Shown in pieces: positions 53,033-60,291 of a stretch of DNA of 64,000 nt. The translations under genes were made by a program, and so were the position numbers. The DNA lies in the NCBI GenBank assembly GCA_944393245.1, contig CALXZM010000002.1, positions 1 to 64,000 of the forward strand. The letters run 5' to 3'. Source of the stretch: an uncultured Alphaproteobacteria bacterium (GTDB taxonomy: Bacteria; Pseudomonadota; Alphaproteobacteria; Rs-D84). Positions within the stretch are counted from its first letter, which is position 1, and every line of letters starts with the position of its first letter. The notes beneath the pieces were generated by a model. That model saw only the letters and a list, made by a program, of their open reading frames with translations, ran no database searches and was not told the DNA's origin.

Positions 53033-53686
53033 ATGAAAAAGAAATCTGCTGTTTTATTCACAATGTTGGCGATGTTGCCGGGTATGGCGTTCGCATCAAT
53101 TCCCTATCGCGTGGAACAAATCGACACGCCAGTCGAACAAAGCATATCTGGCCAGGATGACCAGGCTTTGGCCCGGTTGCGTCGTTTTTACGTCGGGGGG
53201 GCGTACAATTTTTCAATTTGGAACAATGGTGCAGATGATATGGTCAGTATTTCTGGCGATAATACATCTTCTTTTGATGTTGTGGCCGGGGTGCGTGCAT
53301 TTGATATTTTTAGGATAGAGGCAAACTATATCCGCACATCCGCAAAATGGAATGCATTTGAACTGACCGGCGATACCGCAATGATAAATGCGATTTTAGA
53401 CGCACGAATTGGGAATTTATATCGCTTATTCTATAAACAACGTTTGGTACCGTATGTTGGAATTGGTGCGGGCGTTTCATGGAATTCAGTTGACGGCACC
53501 AGCATAGAAAATAAAATTACACCGGTTATATCTGCAATGGCTGGATTGTCCGTGGAATTAGGACAATATTTTGCATTGGATTTTGGATATAAATATATTT
53601 ATATGTTTTCACCAAAATTTGATGCCATATCCGATTTCGCGCCAATCGCACATCAATTCCGGGTCGGTGCACGAATACATTTTTAA
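53033..53686 (+). CDS. Outer-membrane beta-barrel protein
   Basis: The 217-residue protein has a signal peptide (about 1-21, ending AFAS), a short extension and an eight-strand-like barrel pattern (RRFYVGGAYNFSIW, RLVPYVGIGAGVSWN, YFALDFGYKYIYMFS), with a terminal F. It is similar in plan to the barrel protein upstream, which suggests an old duplication. The shared segment LVPYVGIGAG/FVPFMGIGAA is the clearest common mark. Confidence 0.75.
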   Translation: MKKKSAVLFTMLAMLPGMAFASIPYRVEQIDTPVEQSISGQDDQALARLRRFYVGGAYNFSIWNNGADDMVSISGDNTSSFDVVAGVRAFDIFRIEANYIRTSAKWNAFELTGDTAMINAILDARIGNLYRLFYKQRLVPYVGIGAGVSWNSVDGTSIENKITPVISAMAGLSVELGQYFALDFGYKYIYMFSPKFDAISDFAPIAHQFRVGARIHF

Positions 53687-53695
53687 AAACAAAAA

Positions 53696-54622
53696 ATGAA
53701 AACATGTCCTTTCTTTGGCGTATGTGGCGGATGTAAATATGATTTTACAGCCGCGGATTATCGTGAACAGAAATTGTCTGAATTGGCCGCCCTGCCCGTG
53801 ACAAATGCGCCTGTGTGGACGGATGCAGGCACACGCAGACGCGCTGATTTTGCATTTTCAGGTGGCATGTTTGGTTTTTATCAGCATCGTTCGAAAAACA
53901 TTGTTCCAGTACGCCATTGCCCATTATTACGAAATGAAATAAACGAATTAATACCGTCGCTGGCCAAATTGCCGTGGGGCGGAATGGGATCTTGTTTGGT
54001 TACCATATGTGATAATGGCATAGATGTAAGTATAAATTCAACCGTTCCGTATTTTTCATCAGAATTTAAATCTGGGGCGGAAAAATTACCAAATGTTATA
54101 CGTGTAACATGGAATGAACGTACGGTTTTCCAACGCGCTGTGCCTGTTATTAATTTTGATGGCCATATTGTCGAATACCCGGCCGGTGCGTTTTTACAAC
54201 CAACAATCCCCAGTGAAAACACTTTGCGTGAAATGGTGATAAATGCCGCCAACGGTGCGTCACATGTGGCTGATTTATTTTGTGGATTGGGCAATTTTAC
54301 ATTCGCATTGAACGCAGACGGTTTTGACATCGCAGGCATTGGAATAAAACGCGATTTATTTTCACACCCATTAACCGTTGGAATGTTGGCCAAATATGAC
54401 TGTGTCGTTATGGACCCGCCACGCGCAGGCGCATTTGCACAATGCAGGGAATTGATTAACAGCAATGTACCACGCATAATTTACGTTTCTTGTAATCCAC
54501 AAACGTGGCAACGTGATGCCAATATTTTAACCAATGGCGGATATAAAATAACTAATCTGACCCCGGTTGACCAATTTATAGGCAGCGCGCACTGGGAACT
54601 GTTTTCCGTATTCGAAAAATAA
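53696..54622 (+). CDS. RNA m5U methyltransferase (RlmD/TrmA family), minimal
   Basis: The enzyme family methylates uridine C5 in 23S rRNA or tRNA. The 308-residue protein has an iron-sulfur motif (CPFFGVCGGC, plus the HCPLL cysteine near 73), a Rossmann domain (LFCGLGNFTFAL near 200), MDPPRAGA near 240, the catalytic YVSCNPQTWQRD and a final VDQFIGSAHWE. The usual TRAM domain and a further 80-100 residues are missing, as in compact alphaproteobacterial forms. Whether the substrate is rRNA or tRNA cannot be told. Confidence 0.85.
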   Translation: MKTCPFFGVCGGCKYDFTAADYREQKLSELAALPVTNAPVWTDAGTRRRADFAFSGGMFGFYQHRSKNIVPVRHCPLLRNEINELIPSLAKLPWGGMGSCLVTICDNGIDVSINSTVPYFSSEFKSGAEKLPNVIRVTWNERTVFQRAVPVINFDGHIVEYPAGAFLQPTIPSENTLREMVINAANGASHVADLFCGLGNFTFALNADGFDIAGIGIKRDLFSHPLTVGMLAKYDCVVMDPPRAGAFAQCRELINSNVPRIIYVSCNPQTWQRDANILTNGGYKITNLTPVDQFIGSAHWELFSVFEK

Positions 54623-54635
54623 TCATTTAAAATAT

Positions 54636-54826
54636 AAAAAAAACGCCGACGGTCGCCCGCCGGTGTTTCCGAATGCCCCGAAAGGAAGGAAAGGAGAAAA
54701 AGAAATTGGGCATTCTAAACTGTCAGGTGGGGTCCAGAGTCCAGAGGAGAGAGAATGTAGGAGGGAGTCTGAATCCCTGGGCCCCAATGGGTTTTCACCC
54801 CGTCGCCGGGGTTTCCCCCTTTGACG
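54636..54826 (-). ncRNA. Candidate small RNA with anti-ribosome-binding-site loops
   Basis: On the minus strand a good promoter (54833-54861) is followed by about 190 bases of structured, C/U-rich sequence and a terminator: a roughly 8-base-pair stem with one mismatch, then eight T at 54643-54636. One hairpin is GAATGCCC/GGGCATTC (54671-54715) with a 29-base loop, nearly all pyrimidine on this strand (CTCCTTTCCTTCC). Another unpaired stretch is CTCTCTCCTCTGG. Such loops could bind ribosome-binding sites in mRNA. No protein frame here is convincing. Confidence 0.5.
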
Positions 54827-54832
54827 AATCGA

Positions 54833-54861
54833 AATGTAATACATTTTTCTATATTTGTCAA
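54833..54861 (-). promoter_or_regulatory. Promoter of the candidate small RNA
   Basis: On the minus strand TTGACA (54861-54856) and TACATT (54838-54833) are spaced by 17 bases. A second TTGACA lies further upstream. Confidence 0.55.
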
Positions 54862-55013
54862 GTATTTTTGTCAAAAATATTTTTAGTATAAATTTTAGGA
54901 GGCAAATCCCCCTGTTTTCTGGGGTTTTAGGAAATAGCTCTTGTTGCCCGTGGGGTTGCGTTGGAATAAAATCAATATCAGGCATATGGCAAGTATGTCC
55001 AAACATTCGGATT

Positions 55014-55024
55014 TGTTCCGAACA
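55014..55024. promoter_or_regulatory. Palindromic operator candidate
   Basis: TGTTC-C-GAACA, a perfect palindrome 20 bases before the HTH gene at 55045, may be an autoregulatory site. Confidence 0.35.
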
Positions 55025-55044
55025 GTAACCAGAGGAGAGAGAAA

Positions 55045-55290
55045 ATGACGCATGAAGATGTTTGGCGGGCAATCGAACGCTTTGCAACAGAACACGGTAT
55101 GTCGTGTTCAGGTTTGGCAAAATGCAGCGGATTGGACCCAACAACGTTTAATAAAAGCAAGCGGTGGTCCAAAGAAGGTCAACCACGGTGGCCATCAACA
55201 AACAGTATTTCTAAAATATTGTCGTCCACAGGCGCCAGCATCCAGGATTTTACAAAGTTTATTGAACCGGGCAATAAAGAACGCGAATAA
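55045..55290 (+). CDS. HTH domain of an S24-type repressor, stand-alone
   Basis: The 81-residue protein matches the N-terminal DNA-binding domain of alphaproteobacterial phage-type S24 regulators: GMSCSGLAKCSGLDPTTFNK, then GQPRWPSTNSISKILSSTG. The family normally continues with a 120-residue self-cleaving peptidase domain, which is absent; the gene ends at a clean stop and terminator. GAGGAGAGAG precedes the ATG. It lies just upstream of birA and the phage-like module and may repress it. Without a cleavage domain it could not be inactivated by RecA. Confidence 0.75.
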   Translation: MTHEDVWRAIERFATEHGMSCSGLAKCSGLDPTTFNKSKRWSKEGQPRWPSTNSISKILSSTGASIQDFTKFIEPGNKERE

Positions 55291-55318
55291 TCGTTTGTGA
55301 ATATTTTGGATACAAATT

Positions 55319-55347
55319 GACCACAGGCTGCCCTGTGGTCTTTTTTA
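55319..55347 (+). terminator. Terminator after the HTH gene
   Basis: GACCACAGG-CTGC-CCTGTGGTC followed by six T. Confidence 0.9.
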
Positions 55348-55386
55348 TTGGACAACAGATAATCATTTTATTATTCTTGAATCAAG

Positions 55387-55809
55387 ATGTTAAATGGTAT
55401 CAAAATTTATTCTGCTGATGGGGTATGGCGTCAAATTCTGGCCGACATGGGTGCAACGGTGTGTGATACGCCCGAACCAACGTGCGTAAATTTTGACATG
55501 TTGGGTATAACAATGCCAGCAACCCCAATCGCTGTAAAAACAGCCGTGCAAAATGCCATTGATGGAAATATACAATTATTACGCGACATTATCGGACGTG
55601 ATGTAAAATTACCATATATTCAGGCACAAATTATTATATCTTTGTATAAATCAGGGGGAATGTCGGCGGCTGAATTAAGAACTGCGTTGGGGTATTCGCC
55701 AAATGCAACAACGCATTCGGTTGATACCGCAATTTATCAATTACGCAAAACTTTTGGACGGGAATTTATAACAAACACCAACGGAATATATAAAATTGGC
55801 AGGATATAA
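55387..55809 (+). CDS. Small protein with C-terminal winged helix
   Basis: The 140-residue protein ends in a pattern like the OmpR-type winged helix (MSAAELRTALGYSPNATTHS, then AIYQLRKTFG and a final hairpin ITNTNGIYKIG). The N-terminal half (about 1-70) is not recognised and has no phosphate-receiver motif. It overlaps birA by 14 bases, so the two are translationally linked. A DNA-binding regulator is likely. Confidence 0.65.
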   Translation: MLNGIKIYSADGVWRQILADMGATVCDTPEPTCVNFDMLGITMPATPIAVKTAVQNAIDGNIQLLRDIIGRDVKLPYIQAQIIISLYKSGGMSAAELRTALGYSPNATTHSVDTAIYQLRKTFGREFITNTNGIYKIGRI

Positions 55810-56461
55810 ATTAATTTCTTTTGATAAAATCCCCAGTACGCAAACCCATGCATTGCAAATGGTGGCAAACGGAACTGCGCGCGACCACACTGTTATAATG
55901 GCCGAAGCGCAATCTGCTGGACGCGGTCGTTACAGACGGACATGGGTTTCACATCATGGAAATTTGTATGTCAGTTTTATATTTGATGCATATGAACGTG
56001 ACCCACGTTTGTCGTATGTTGTGGCCGTGGCCGTGGCGGAAACATTAACCGCGTTCGGAATTCACCCAAAAATAAAATGGCCAAACGATATACTGATTGA
56101 TGGGAAAAAAGTATGTGGCATTTTAATTGAATATGCGGGACAATTTGTTATCGTGGGCATTGGCATAAATATCAAAACTAATCCGACCGTGCCAAATTAT
56201 AAAACAACCAAATTGGATAACTATGCAACCATAGAAAAATCTGATTTGTTGAACAAATTGATGAAAAATTTAGATAAATGGCGCAGAATGGATTTTCCAC
56301 TGGTGCGCGCACGTTGGATGGATTTGGCGACCGGATTGAATAAAAACGTTAAATACCGTGGCGACCAGGTTGAATTAATTGGAATAAATGAAAATGGTGC
56401 ATTGGTATTGCGCAACGGTTCACGATATGTGTTGGCGTATGGTGATGAAATCACAATGTAG
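55796..56461 (+). CDS. birA: Biotin-protein ligase
   Basis: BirA activates biotin with ATP and attaches it to the biotin carrier of acetyl-CoA carboxylase. The 221-residue protein shows the biotin/ATP loop AGRGRYRRTW (about 42-51), IKWPNDILIDGKKVCGIL (about 81-98) and IGIGINI near 122. It lacks the N-terminal repressor domain of E. coli BirA, as in group I ligases. The start is probably TTG at 55796, inside the upstream gene, since no in-frame ATG precedes the conserved SFDKIPSTQ. Confidence 0.9.
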   Translation: MAGYKLISFDKIPSTQTHALQMVANGTARDHTVIMAEAQSAGRGRYRRTWVSHHGNLYVSFIFDAYERDPRLSYVVAVAVAETLTAFGIHPKIKWPNDILIDGKKVCGILIEYAGQFVIVGIGINIKTNPTVPNYKTTKLDNYATIEKSDLLNKLMKNLDKWRRMDFPLVRARWMDLATGLNKNVKYRGDQVELIGINENGALVLRNGSRYVLAYGDEITM

Positions 56462-56485
56462 AACCCATATGCACAAATTATTATC

Positions 56486-56514
56486 TTGACTTTCATATCA
56501 AAATATGATATTAT
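56486..56514 (+). promoter_or_regulatory. Promoter with internal palindrome driving the phage-like module
   Basis: TTGACT (56486-56491) and TATTAT (56509-56514) have the ideal 17-base spacing. The spacer holds the palindrome TCATAT-CAAA-ATATGA (56493-56508), placed where a bound repressor would block RNA polymerase. Confidence 0.65.
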
Positions 56515-56541
56515 ATGTGGCAAGTAAAAAGAAAAATTGTG

Positions 56542-56566
56542 TCCGCGGGAAACCGGCGGATTTTTT
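56542..56566 (+). terminator. First leader terminator of the phage-like module
   Basis: TCCGC-(GG GAAA CC G)-GCGGA stem followed by six T, 28 bases after the promoter and before any gene. Confidence 0.7.
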
Positions 56567-56579
56567 ATTTGGCAATTTG

Positions 56580-56612
56580 GGCCGCACATTTTTGTGCGGC
56601 CGTTTTATTTTT
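56580..56612 (+). terminator. Second leader terminator of the phage-like module
   Basis: GGCCGCAC-ATTTTT-GTGCGGCC followed by GTTTTATTTTT. It lies directly behind the first terminator and 25 bases before the hydrolase start. Confidence 0.85.
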
Positions 56613-56636
56613 GCAATCACGGGGGAATATACAAAT

Positions 56637-57047
56637 ATGAAATTACAATTAATAAAACGGCCGAACGACGCACAATCAATTCCATATAAAATAGCACGGG
56701 CGGTGTATGCCGAAACAAATGCAAAAACCCTGCGCGTTGTCGAAGCGTTAACGTCCATGATAAAAAACAACGCTGTTTCCACAGGCAACAATATCGAAGA
56801 TATTATTTCAAATAACAATTTATTTATCGCACAAAATAATCAATCTATAAACGCAAATACTGTTGATAACGAAAATTCAAATCGCGGTTTTCAAATGTGT
56901 CTGCGTGTGGCACAGCGAATGTTGAATGGCGGCCTGCCCGATTGTTGTTATGGTGCAACATGTTTTCATCATGCAGATGTTATACCACAATGGGCAACCG
57001 CACGTGGATATATCGCAGACATAGACGGTTTACTGTTTTACATATAA
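56637..57047 (+). CDS. SleB-like cell-wall hydrolase (endolysin)
   Basis: The 136-residue protein has the SleB/Hydrolase_2 pattern: IARAVYAETNAKTLRVVEAL with the likely catalytic Glu26, and the C-terminal YGATCFHHADVIPQWATARG...GLLFY, matching the GAthYH...W...GnHlFY end of the family. SleB-type enzymes are lytic transglycosylases or amidases for peptidoglycan and are common in alphaproteobacterial phages and gene transfer agents. The ATG at 56637 has GGGGGA ten bases before it. With the next gene it forms a lysis pair. No signal peptide, so release needs a holin. Confidence 0.75.
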   Translation: MKLQLIKRPNDAQSIPYKIARAVYAETNAKTLRVVEALTSMIKNNAVSTGNNIEDIISNNNLFIAQNNQSINANTVDNENSNRGFQMCLRVAQRMLNGGLPDCCYGATCFHHADVIPQWATARGYIADIDGLLFYI

Positions 57048-57067
57048 AACATTGTACGGAACATAAT

Positions 57068-57286
57068 ATGAACAAAATAATTAATGGTGGTTTTCTGGCG
57101 GGACACAGAACTTACATAATTTCTGGCATTGGAATTATTTCAGCAATCGGCGCATATATGGTCGGCGATACAGATATATTTACAATGCTGCAATCAATTT
57201 TCACGCTGGGCGGAATTTATTTTCTGCGCAAATCCAGCGAAACAAAAAGGAAGCAAAATGGAAAAAATTCCCGAAAAATTTCTTAA
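57068..57286 (+). CDS. Holin-like small membrane protein
   Basis: The 72-residue protein has two hydrophobic segments (TYIISGIGIISAIGAYMVG, about 17-35, and FTMLQSIFTLGGIYFL, about 39-54) and a basic tail (KRKQNGKNSRKIS), the layout of small phage holins. It follows the hydrolase and overlaps the scaffold gene by 29 bases. Holins open the inner membrane for the endolysin at a set time. Sequence alone does not give a family, so function rests on layout and position. Confidence 0.6.
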   Translation: MNKIINGGFLAGHRTYIISGIGIISAIGAYMVGDTDIFTMLQSIFTLGGIYFLRKSSETKRKQNGKNSRKIS

Positions 57287-57914
57287 TGACGACGGAACAC
57301 TAAATACAGATGCATTGTTAAAATCATATTCAGAACTGGAAAAGAAAATCGGCGGCATGATTTCAATACCTAATAATGATGCCGATGCCGCAACGCGCGC
57401 AAAATTTAACCGTGCAATTGGTGTTCCAGAAAGTGCGAATGATTATCCTGTGAATGATTTGTTTAGCGATGATTCGTTGCGCGAAAAATTTTTTGAAATT
57501 GGACTGACATCATCACAGGTTGAACAAATTTATAAACTGGCCGAAGATTTTTTAACACCAGTGTTATCAGAATTATTTGATATGCAAAATGAAACATCTG
57601 CGATGACTGAATTAAAAAATTTCTTTGGTGATGAAACAAAAATGTGTGATGCGTTACGCGCAATAAATACATTTGGTGAAAAATATTTACCACGTGATGC
57701 ATTTGATGCGTTATGCGCCACACCCCAGGGAATCCGCAGCATGTACGCCATGATGCAATCAATGGAACCACATGTTCAAACAGATGATTTATCATCAAAA
57801 AATTTGACTGATTCTGAATTGCGTCGCATGATGCGTGATCCAAAATATTGGCGTGATCATGATCCTGAATACGTTCGCAAAATTGAAAATGGGTTTAAAA
57901 AATTATATTCGTAA
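57258..57914 (+). CDS. Capsid scaffold-like protein
   Basis: The 218-residue acidic, helical protein starts with KFLNDDGTLNTDALLKSYSE, a beginning shared by podovirus scaffold/assembly proteins (T7 gp9 position). The C-terminus ends in a basic helix (RKIENGFKKLYS), where scaffolds bind the capsid protein. I choose the ATG at 57258, which has AAAAGGAAG in front; an in-frame ATG at 57129 would run through the holin. It lies before the capsid gene, as in T7-like phages. Confidence 0.7.
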   Translation: MEKIPEKFLNDDGTLNTDALLKSYSELEKKIGGMISIPNNDADAATRAKFNRAIGVPESANDYPVNDLFSDDSLREKFFEIGLTSSQVEQIYKLAEDFLTPVLSELFDMQNETSAMTELKNFFGDETKMCDALRAINTFGEKYLPRDAFDALCATPQGIRSMYAMMQSMEPHVQTDDLSSKNLTDSELRRMMRDPKYWRDHDPEYVRKIENGFKKLYS

Positions 57915-58016
57915 TAAAAAAATGCAGTTTCTTCTTTACTATTTTTCTTGTTTCATATAAAATATAAGTAAGAACAAAAAAGTTTGTTCTGTCCCAAAAT
58001 AAAGAAGGAGAGAAGA

Positions 58017-58361
58017 ATGGCATTCTTTTTAACAAAAAAGCCGGCAGCAAAAAAACCAGCCGCGAAGCCTGTGGCAAAAAAACCGGCGGCAAAGAAAGTT
58101 GCTGTTAAAAAACCAGTTGCTAAAAAAACAGTTGCGGCTAAAAAGCCTGTTGCTAAAAAAGCAGCAGTGAAAAAAGTTGCGGCTAAAAAGCCAGTTGCTA
58201 AAAAAGCAGCAGTAAAAAAAGTTGCAGCTAAAAAGCCTGTTGCTAAAAAAGTAGCAGTGAAAAAGGTTGCGGCTAAAAAACCAGTTGCTAAAAAAGCAGC
58301 AGTAAAAAAAGTTGCAGCTAAAAAGCCAGTTGCTAAAAAAGCATGTGCAAAAAGAAAATAA
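58017..58361 (+). CDS. Histone H1-like lysine/alanine-rich protein
   Basis: The 114-residue protein is almost only K, A, P and V, built from repeats such as KKPVAKKAAVKKVAA (15 residues, about six copies). This is the composition of bacterial H1-like proteins (Hc1, AlgP, BpH1 type) that bind and compact DNA. AAGGAG precedes the ATG at 58017. It lies between scaffold and capsid genes and has its own terminator. It could be a host nucleoid protein inserted here or a protein that compacts DNA for packaging. The DNA repeat makes length changes likely. Confidence 0.75.
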   Translation: MAFFLTKKPAAKKPAAKPVAKKPAAKKVAVKKPVAKKTVAAKKPVAKKAAVKKVAAKKPVAKKAAVKKVAAKKPVAKKVAVKKVAAKKPVAKKAAVKKVAAKKPVAKKACAKRK

Positions 58362-58365
58362 TTAA

Positions 58366-58392
58366 ATCCCCGAATGGTCGGGGATTTTTTTA
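58366..58392 (+). terminator. Terminator after the H1-like gene
   Basis: ATCCCCGA-ATGG-TCGGGGAT followed by a T run. Confidence 0.85.
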
Positions 58393-58414
58393 AATTTATA
58401 TTTACATCTGTTTG

Positions 58415-58458
58415 AAAATATTCAGTCAGATTTTTATTCATGTCTGACTGAATATTTT
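58415..58458. terminator. Second long hairpin after the H1-like gene
   Basis: AAAATATTCAGTCAGA and its exact complement form a 16-base-pair stem with a 12-base loop. AT-rich flanks allow termination in either direction. With the previous hairpin it separates the early part from the capsid gene. Confidence 0.6.
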
Positions 58459-58503
58459 TATTTTGGACAATCCACGCGACCCAAAATAGTTTTACATATG
58501 GCG

Positions 58504-58513
58504 CATAATTATG
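58504..58513. promoter_or_regulatory. Palindrome upstream of the capsid gene
   Basis: CATAATTATG, a perfect 10-base palindrome, lies in the 138-base gap between the hairpin and the capsid gene, which must contain the capsid promoter if the hairpins terminate. No clear -35/-10 pair is visible. Confidence 0.3.
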
Positions 58514-58596
58514 TGCATAACCATAACGTAAAATAATTTGTGTAATGCAATGGCGTTACTGTTTTCATTTCTTATAACAAATAAAGGATTTAGATA

Positions 58597-59427
58597 ATGT
58601 CTGTTTCAGTAGACCAGGTCTTTATAAAGCAATTCGAGGCCGACGTTCATTTGGCATATCAGCAAATGGGCACTAAACTGCGTGCAACAGTGCGCAGCAA
58701 ATCTGGTGTGGTTGGTGCGTCCACAACGTTTCAAAAGGTTGGACGCGGTACCGCCAGTACAAAATCACGTCACGGAATCGTTCCTGTTATGAATTTGAAT
58801 CACGAACCGGTTGAATGCATATTACAGGATTACTATGCCGGCGATTGGGTTGATGCATTGGATGAATTAAAAACAAACGTGGACGAACGACGCGTCGTGG
58901 CCAGTGCCGGGGCATATGCATTGGGGCGCAAAACAGATGAATTAATCGTTTCTGCCATGGCGCAATCAACAAAATCTGTGGGCGATTATTCAACCGGACT
59001 TAGCAAAGATTTAATATTGTCCGCATTGGAAGTTTTAAATCAAAACGACGTTCCAGACGATGGGCGCAGATTCGCAGTTGTTGGTGTACATCAGTGGAAT
59101 GAATTATTGTCCATGGATGAATTTGTATCTGCTGATTATGTTGGCGATAATTTGCCATTGATTTCCGGTGGCGCATCAAAGCAATGGTTGGGAATAACAT
59201 GGGTATTGTATAACGATTTGCCGGTAACAACCGCAAATCGCGACTGCTTTATGTATCACGCAACCAGTATCGGACACGCATGTGGCCAGGAAGTAAAAAC
59301 AGATATTTCATGGCATGGCGAACGCGCCGCGCACTTTATCAGCAACAGTATGTCACAGGGTGCTGTTTTAATCGACGATGCAGGTATCGTACGTATTAAA
59401 TGCAAAGACAACGATAACGAAGAATAA
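58597..59427 (+). CDS. Major capsid protein (podovirus type)
   Basis: The 276-residue protein resembles the capsid family of alphaproteobacterial short-tailed prophages: an N-terminal FIKQFEADVHLAYQQMGTKL, a middle YYAGDWVDALDELKTNVDER, then GVHQWNELLSMDEFVSADYVG and WLGITWVLYNDLP, consistent with an HK97-like fold. It has no long N-terminal delta domain, which fits the separate scaffold protein. It is followed 33 bases later by a small accessory gene, as in related phages. Confidence 0.8.
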   Translation: MSVSVDQVFIKQFEADVHLAYQQMGTKLRATVRSKSGVVGASTTFQKVGRGTASTKSRHGIVPVMNLNHEPVECILQDYYAGDWVDALDELKTNVDERRVVASAGAYALGRKTDELIVSAMAQSTKSVGDYSTGLSKDLILSALEVLNQNDVPDDGRRFAVVGVHQWNELLSMDEFVSADYVGDNLPLISGGASKQWLGITWVLYNDLPVTTANRDCFMYHATSIGHACGQEVKTDISWHGERAAHFISNSMSQGAVLIDDAGIVRIKCKDNDNEE

Positions 59428-59460
59428 AAATATAAATATACAAAACAAAGGAACAAACAA

Positions 59461-59688
59461 ATGGCATTCCAAAATAAAAATTTGTCTGTCATCGCATATG
59501 CAAACGGCTTTACACTGTGGCACTATGTGGCCAACGAAACAATTACTGCAATCAGTACCGCGGGATATTTCGACAGTGTTAAAACACTGATGAACACCGG
59601 TGATGTAATTATTATAAATGCATCTGATAATACAGCGATTAAAAAAATCACTGTCGGTGACAATATATCTGTTGCTGATTTGGCATAA
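59461..59688 (+). CDS. Small capsid-associated phage protein
   Basis: The 75-residue protein (start AFQNKNLSVIAYANGFTLWHY) is of a type often encoded directly after the capsid gene in alphaproteobacterial prophages. It is strand-rich and may decorate or stabilise the head; direct function is unknown. AAAGGAAC precedes the ATG. A strong terminator follows, so capsid and this gene form one unit. Confidence 0.65.
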   Translation: MAFQNKNLSVIAYANGFTLWHYVANETITAISTAGYFDSVKTLMNTGDVIIINASDNTAIKKITVGDNISVADLA

Positions 59689-59702
59689 TGATACACAAAC
59701 AT

Positions 59703-59732
59703 CCGGGGCAAATACTGTTTGCCCCGGTTTTA
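59703..59732 (+). terminator. Terminator inside the phage-like module
   Basis: CCGGGGCAAA-TACTG-TTTGCCCCGG, ten base pairs, followed by TTTTATT. It separates the head genes from the tail genes. Confidence 0.85.
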
Positions 59733-59754
59733 TTAATATACAAGGAGCAATTTC

Positions 59755-60276
59755 ATGCAAACCAAAATAGATTTGTGTTCAATGGCATTGCTGAAACTGG
59801 GCGAACAACCCATACAGTCGTTGACCGCGGACAGTCCCGCCGCACAATTGGCACGGACACTGTTTGATTCTGTGACTGATACGTTATTGGCAATGCATCC
59901 GTGGAAATTCGCATGCAGCAAAACAGAACTGCATAAAACTGATAACGGGGATTTTATTATCCCGACAGATTGTCTGCGTATAGTGAAATGCGACGGCGAA
60001 ATTATCGGCGATAAAATTATAGCACCAGCACATAAAATAATAATTACTGCGATTATGCGCAAACCACCTGAATCTTTCCCAGGATATTTTGTGTCATTAC
60101 TGACAACCAAACTGGCAATGGAATTTTGCATTCCGTTGACGGCCGACCAAACAGTCTTTCGAATGTTGGCTGCATTGTATGAAACAGAAATGCAATCCGC
60201 GAAATTCATAGACAGTACCATGTCAACCACGCACAACGGAATAGATAATTTTTCCCTGGTCAGTGCGCGATTTTAA
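59755..60276 (+). CDS. Tail adaptor (T7 gp11-like tubular protein A)
   Basis: The 173-residue protein shows the family opening IDLCSMALLKLGEQPIQSL, then SPAAQLARTLFDSVTDTLLA and HPWKFA. In T7-like phages this protein forms the ring between portal and nozzle. CAAGGAG precedes the ATG, just behind the terminator. Order and spacing with the next gene match podoviruses. Confidence 0.8.
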   Translation: MQTKIDLCSMALLKLGEQPIQSLTADSPAAQLARTLFDSVTDTLLAMHPWKFACSKTELHKTDNGDFIIPTDCLRIVKCDGEIIGDKIIAPAHKIIITAIMRKPPESFPGYFVSLLTTKLAMEFCIPLTADQTVFRMLAALYETEMQSAKFIDSTMSTTHNGIDNFSLVSARF

Positions 60277-60291
60277 ATTCGGGGGGAACAA

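Noticed and set aside
54623-55144. Minus-strand frame of 173 codons
   Set aside because: It has no ribosome-binding site and an odd composition, and it crosses the promoter, hairpins and terminator that fit an RNA gene better.
57953-58441. Minus-strand frame of 162 codons with AAFLATGFLAATFFTA repeats
   Set aside because: It is the antisense of the lysine/alanine repeat gene; the repeats come from that gene.
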